Source of the DNA: JAWXUK01 sp044432725
Lineage (GTDB): Bacteria > Bacillota > Clostridia > Oscillospirales > Oscillospiraceae
Direction: 5' to 3'
Assembly: GCA_044432725.1 (NCBI GenBank)
Contig: JAWXUL010000004.1
Location: 124,001 to 188,000, forward strand
DNA length: 64,000 nt
Of the stretch, positions 61,334 through 64,000 are shown piece after piece. Made by a program: the position numbers and the translations under genes. Positions within the stretch are counted from its first letter, which is position 1. Each line of letters begins with the position of its first letter. Below the pieces are notes generated by a model. It saw nothing but the letters and a program-made list of their open reading frames with translations, ran no database searches and was not told where the DNA came from.

Positions 61334-62296
61334 TTACCCCAAAAGTTGCAACACAGTCTCGGGCATTGTGTTGGCATGGGCAAGCATAGTTTGGTTAGAC
61401 TCTGCCAAAATATTATTCTTAGCATACTCCATGGTTTCTTTGGCAAAATCTGTGTCACGGATGGTAGATTCTGCATCTTGTATATTCTCTTCCATGACCC
61501 CTAAGTTTTTAAAGGTAGAATCCAAACGATTTTGGATCGCACCATAGACAGCACGACAATTTGACACACGATTCAAAGCTGTCTCCACTTTGTCAATGGA
61601 GTTCAAAGCTTCTTTTTGTGTGCTCACATCAAAAGGCTCAATCCCCAAACGTTCTGCGTGCATATCAAAAATAGGAACTTCTAGCTGATTAAAATCGTCC
61701 CCAGTATCACCAATTTGTAGGGTCAGACCACTGGTGCCATAATATAAAACATCAGACAAAATTTCTAAATCCTCTTCAGAAAAACCTTCCAAAGCATTGC
61801 CCAAAGCTTCCATAAAAGCATCGTCCATGTCAAATTCAAGTTCTGTGAAATAAGGCATTGAGCCCTCTGTACCCGTACTACCATCTAATAAATACATCCC
61901 ATTCATATGGGTAGAATCTGCCACACGATTGATTTCACCTAACAGCTCGTCAACTTCTAATTGCATAGAGGCTCTGGCGACCTCGTCATCAAACATACCG
62001 TTGGCAGAACGCACAGCAAGTTCTTTCATACGATTGACCATATCGCTTAACTCTTGCATGGCACCTTCTCCCACTTTCACAAGATTGATACCATCAGAAA
62101 CATTATCCTGTGCAATGTCAAGACCTGTGATATGTGCACGCATCTTTTCAGAAATAGCAAGGCCAGCAGCGTTATCTGCAGCAGTATTGATGCTGTAACC
62201 AGAGGATAATTTCTCTAAATTACTGCTCAAAGCCTTTTGGTTTTTGGTCAGGGCATTATAGGAATTTTTCCCTGGTATGTTATTTTGAATTCTCAT
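61334..62296 (-). CDS. hag: Flagellin
   Basis: A 320-residue filament protein. The N-terminal D0/D1 part has MRIQNNIPGKNSYNALTKNQ, KLSSGYSINTAADNAAGLAISEKMR and VGEGAMQELSDMVNRMKELAVRSANG; the C-terminal part has LNRVSNCRAVYGAIQNRLDSTFKN and DTDFAKETMEYAKNNILAESNQTML. The middle is short, giving a compact flagellin. It is exported by the flagellar type III apparatus. ATG 62296 is chosen over GTG 62305 because AGGAG (62305-62309) overlaps the latter. A sigma-D-like promoter precedes it. No other flagellar gene is in the window. Confidence 0.96.
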   Translation of the reverse strand: MRIQNNIPGKNSYNALTKNQKALSSNLEKLSSGYSINTAADNAAGLAISEKMRAHITGLDIAQDNVSDGINLVKVGEGAMQELSDMVNRMKELAVRSANGMFDDEVARASMQLEVDELLGEINRVADSTHMNGMYLLDGSTGTEGSMPYFTELEFDMDDAFMEALGNALEGFSEEDLEILSDVLYYGTSGLTLQIGDTGDDFNQLEVPIFDMHAERLGIEPFDVSTQKEALNSIDKVETALNRVSNCRAVYGAIQNRLDSTFKNLGVMEENIQDAESTIRDTDFAKETMEYAKNNILAESNQTMLAHANTMPETVLQLLG

Positions 62297-62384
62297 GTGT
62301 TCCACTCCTAGTTCATTTATTTAAAACATTCCCTAAAAATTTCCACTGGTGGACGAGGGAAATTCTTTCTGGTTCATACTTTCT

Positions 62385-62411
62385 TTATCGGCAGTGTCAT
62401 TTCAGAAATTA
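62385..62411 (-). promoter_or_regulatory. Sigma-D (sigma-28) promoter of flagellin
   Basis: On the minus strand TAAT, 15-base spacer, GCCGATAA (positions 62408-62411 and 62385-62392). The -10 matches the consensus fully and the -35 in three of four bases. Confidence 0.78.
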
Positions 62412-62523
62412 AGGGCTTTGACAAAATTTTCATATTCTGAATGTTCTGTCTGCGTGCTTCTCTTTTAAAAGTAAGTAAAAAAAGAAACGTCCTTTTTCTG
62501 CTATATTTTTTTTGATTTTTCAC

Positions 62524-62552
62524 TTGTATTTTATATTTCTTTCCTGTATAAT
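62524..62552 (+). promoter_or_regulatory. Sigma-A promoter for ruvX transcript
   Basis: TTGTAT (62524-62529), 17-base spacer, TATAAT (62547-62552). The 419-base gap 62297-62715 also holds the flagellin promoter and a small upstream frame. Confidence 0.68.
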
Positions 62553-62659
62553 AAAGGTACTGTCCCTTTCTAAGAAATTCCCTTTTCTCAGCCATTTTAT
62601 CTCAATCATAAGAAAAGGGAAATGTCTGTCTCACTCCTTTCCAAGTAAGGAGATATAAT

Positions 62660-62725
62660 ATGGAAACTGGGCATAATATGAAAAACAGTCTAAAGACAGA
62701 GAAAAGGAGAAAACAATGGCAATAA
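62660..62725 (+). CDS. Possible 21-residue leader peptide overlapping ruvX
   Basis: ATG 62660 is seven bases after AAGGAG (62647-62652). It encodes METGHNMKNSLKTEKRRKQWQ-type text of 21 residues, very basic near its end, and stops at TAA 62723-62725, ten bases inside ruvX in another frame. The overlap would allow translational coupling. It may also be chance. Confidence 0.35.
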   Translation: METGHNMKNSLKTEKRRKQWQ

Positions 62726-63153
62726 TGGCAGTGGACTATGGAGATGTGCATACAGGCATCGCTATTTCTGATCAAAGCTGTATGATTTCTGGATTCTGTA
62801 CCACCATCCAACTAAAAAAGCAAGAACTTTTGGCAGAAAAAATTGCCGCTCTTGTGACAGAGTACCAAGTCACTGTGCTAGTCCTTGGTTTTCCCAAAAA
62901 TATGGACGGTAGCGATGGGAAGCGAGCTCCTATCTATCACAAATTTGCCAAAAAATTGGAAGAGGTCACCGGCTTAAGTCCAGTCCTTTGGGATGAGCGT
63001 CGTAGCACCATAGAAGCACACCAAATCCTTCATACCATGGGAAAAAAGCAAAAAAGCCACAAGAAGACTGTGGATGCTGTGGCGGCTAGTCTGATGTTAG
63101 AAGGCTACCTTGCTTTCCTGTCTAACCGTGCCTCCCAAGAAAAAACAACATAA
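62716..63153 (+). CDS. ruvX: RuvX/YqgF-type nuclease (Holliday junction resolvase-like)
   Basis: A 145-residue RNase-H-fold protein: MAVDYGDVHTGIAISD near the start, VLVLGFPKNMDGSDGKRA in the middle, and LWDERRSTIEAHQIL, then KKTVDAVAASLMLEGYL at the end, giving the conserved acidic residues. The family helps process 16S rRNA or Holliday junctions. ATG 62716 has AAAGGAG upstream. In many Firmicutes it follows ireB; here no ireB is seen. Confidence 0.92.
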   Translation: MAIMAVDYGDVHTGIAISDQSCMISGFCTTIQLKKQELLAEKIAALVTEYQVTVLVLGFPKNMDGSDGKRAPIYHKFAKKLEEVTGLSPVLWDERRSTIEAHQILHTMGKKQKSHKKTVDAVAASLMLEGYLAFLSNRASQEKTT

Positions 63154-63191
63154 TCAAAAAAGTAGAAGTGACCCAAAAAGGAGTAAAACAA

Positions 63192-64000
63192 ATGAAAATC
63201 AACAAAATTAAAGCAATTTATTTTTCTGGTACTGGTACCACAGCAAAAGCTGTCTCAAGCTTTGCCCAAACAATGGCAGAGCTTTTGGATGTTCCTTGCG
63301 ACATCATCTGCATCAATCCCCCTGCTGTGCGCAAGGTAGAGATTGCATTTTCCGAAACAGATTTAGCAATCATTGGTTGCCCCACCTATGCAGGACGTCT
63401 ACCAAATTTGCTGTTACCTTATTTTCAAACAAAATTAAAAGGAAACAATACCTTAGCTGTGCCAATTTGCCTGTATGGCAACCGTAGTGTGGACGATGCC
63501 TTGATGGAACTGCGTAACACCTTGCAAGAAAATGGCTTCTGCACCATTGGCGCTGCAGCCGTGGTAGGGCAACACGTCTTCGCTCCTCGCTTAGGGATTC
63601 AACGCCCCACTGCTGGGGATGGGAAAATGCTAAAAACCTTAGCAGACCGTGTTTATGAAAAAATAGATGAACTAGAAGCCCCTCCAGAATTACCCGTAGA
63701 TGTGGTGGGGAACGACCCTGTGGGTCCATATTACGTCCCCCAAGACCGTTATGGTTATCCCATCAACATTGTGAAAGTCCGTCCCAGAACTGATAAGACA
63801 AAATGTAATAAATGTGGAATTTGCATCCGTACCTGTCCCATGGGCGCCATCTCTCCTGACCCAAATCAAGTCCCTGGACCTTGTATCAAATGTGGCTTTT
63901 GCTTCAAAATTTGCCCAACAAAAGCAAAATATTATGATGATGAAGGAATGCTCTATCACAAAAAAGAGCTAGAAGCCCAGTACTTCGAGCCAAAACAAAC
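63192..64000 (+). CDS. EFR1-type flavodoxin/ferredoxin fusion, cut by right window edge
   Basis: The frame is open from ATG 63192 to the edge (269 codons). An N-terminal flavodoxin-like domain (YFSGTGTTAKAV near residue 10; IIGCPTYAGRLPNLL near 60) is followed by two 4Fe-4S motifs: CNKCGICIRTCPMGAI and CIKCGFCFKICPTKA. This is the EFR1 (flavodoxin plus ferredoxin) arrangement of anaerobes. It probably moves electrons in the cytoplasm between pyridine-nucleotide or ferredoxin partners; its role is not known in detail. AAAGGAG precedes the ATG. The C-terminal end is outside the window. Confidence 0.88.
   Translation, partial: MKINKIKAIYFSGTGTTAKAVSSFAQTMAELLDVPCDIICINPPAVRKVEIAFSETDLAIIGCPTYAGRLPNLLLPYFQTKLKGNNTLAVPICLYGNRSVDDALMELRNTLQENGFCTIGAAAVVGQHVFAPRLGIQRPTAGDGKMLKTLADRVYEKIDELEAPPELPVDVVGNDPVGPYYVPQDRYGYPINIVKVRPRTDKTKCNKCGICIRTCPMGAISPDPNQVPGPCIKCGFCFKICPTKAKYYDDEGMLYHKKELEAQYFEPKQ

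Overview
The window is a bacterial chromosome segment from a low-GC, Gram-positive, anaerobic Clostridia-type organism. Supporting signs are strong AGGAGG-type ribosome binding sites, sigma-A promoters, an RNase J, an RqcP/HU/SpoVB-like cluster, S-layer proteins with SLH domains, a flagellin behind a sigma-D-like promoter, ferrous iron uptake, and an EFR1-type flavodoxin/ferredoxin. A motile, S-layered relative of Lachnospirales/Anaerotignum-like bacteria would fit, but the species cannot be fixed from this text. I see no rRNA, tRNA, CRISPR array, transposase, integrase or phage gene. One 100-base run of N lies inside the first S-layer gene.

Layout. 1-5.2 kb: an HD-type hydrolase cut by the left edge and two glycoside-hydrolase-like proteins. 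5.2-16.5 kb: RNase J, a giant S-layer protein, a Tet(M)/EF-G-like GTPase fused to a YacP/NYN nuclease-like domain, and CCA-adding enzyme. 16.3-22.4 kb (minus strand): RqcP, HU, a SpoVB-type flippase, an MTA/SAH deaminase, and a coupled trio of Gx transporter, NusG-domain-II protein and ApbE flavin transferase. 22.7-26.6 kb: MscS channel, VanZ protein, DUF4830 protein, pseudouridine synthase and a CdaR/PucR regulator. 26.8-34.8 kb (plus strand): ftsE, ftsX, a 34-residue membrane protein, an M23 hydrolase activator, a NodB-like protein that has lost its metal ligands, an unknown membrane protein, a tandem flavodoxin and a four-helix membrane protein. 35.5-40.1 kb: a second S-layer protein and a very acidic protein. 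40.3-43.0 kb: feoA, feoB and the FeoB-associated cysteine-rich peptide.

43.1-53.1 kb is a minus-strand signalling region. A large hybrid histidine kinase is paired with a HD-GYP response regulator. Next to it is a second two-component system in which two PepSY proteins lie between the regulator and kinase genes; one is a lipoprotein with seven PepSY units, six of them on a near-identical 252-bp period. 53.2-58.4 kb is an alpha-galactoside cassette (GH36, sodium symporter, LacI repressor) with two copies of one palindromic operator. 58.6-61.2 kb is the rpmG-secE-nusG-rplK-rplA operon, ending in a terminator without rplJ/rplL. It is followed by flagellin (minus), ruvX, and an EFR1 protein cut by the right edge.

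The strongest leads for something undescribed are the PepSY-array two-component locus, the GTPase-NYN fusion, the NodB pseudo-deacetylase in the ftsEX neighbourhood, and the ApbE/NusG-II/Gx trio. Function calls rest on motif recognition by eye; no database search was run. Many starts were moved from the longest frame to the codon with a well-spaced Shine-Dalgarno sequence, as stated in each entry.
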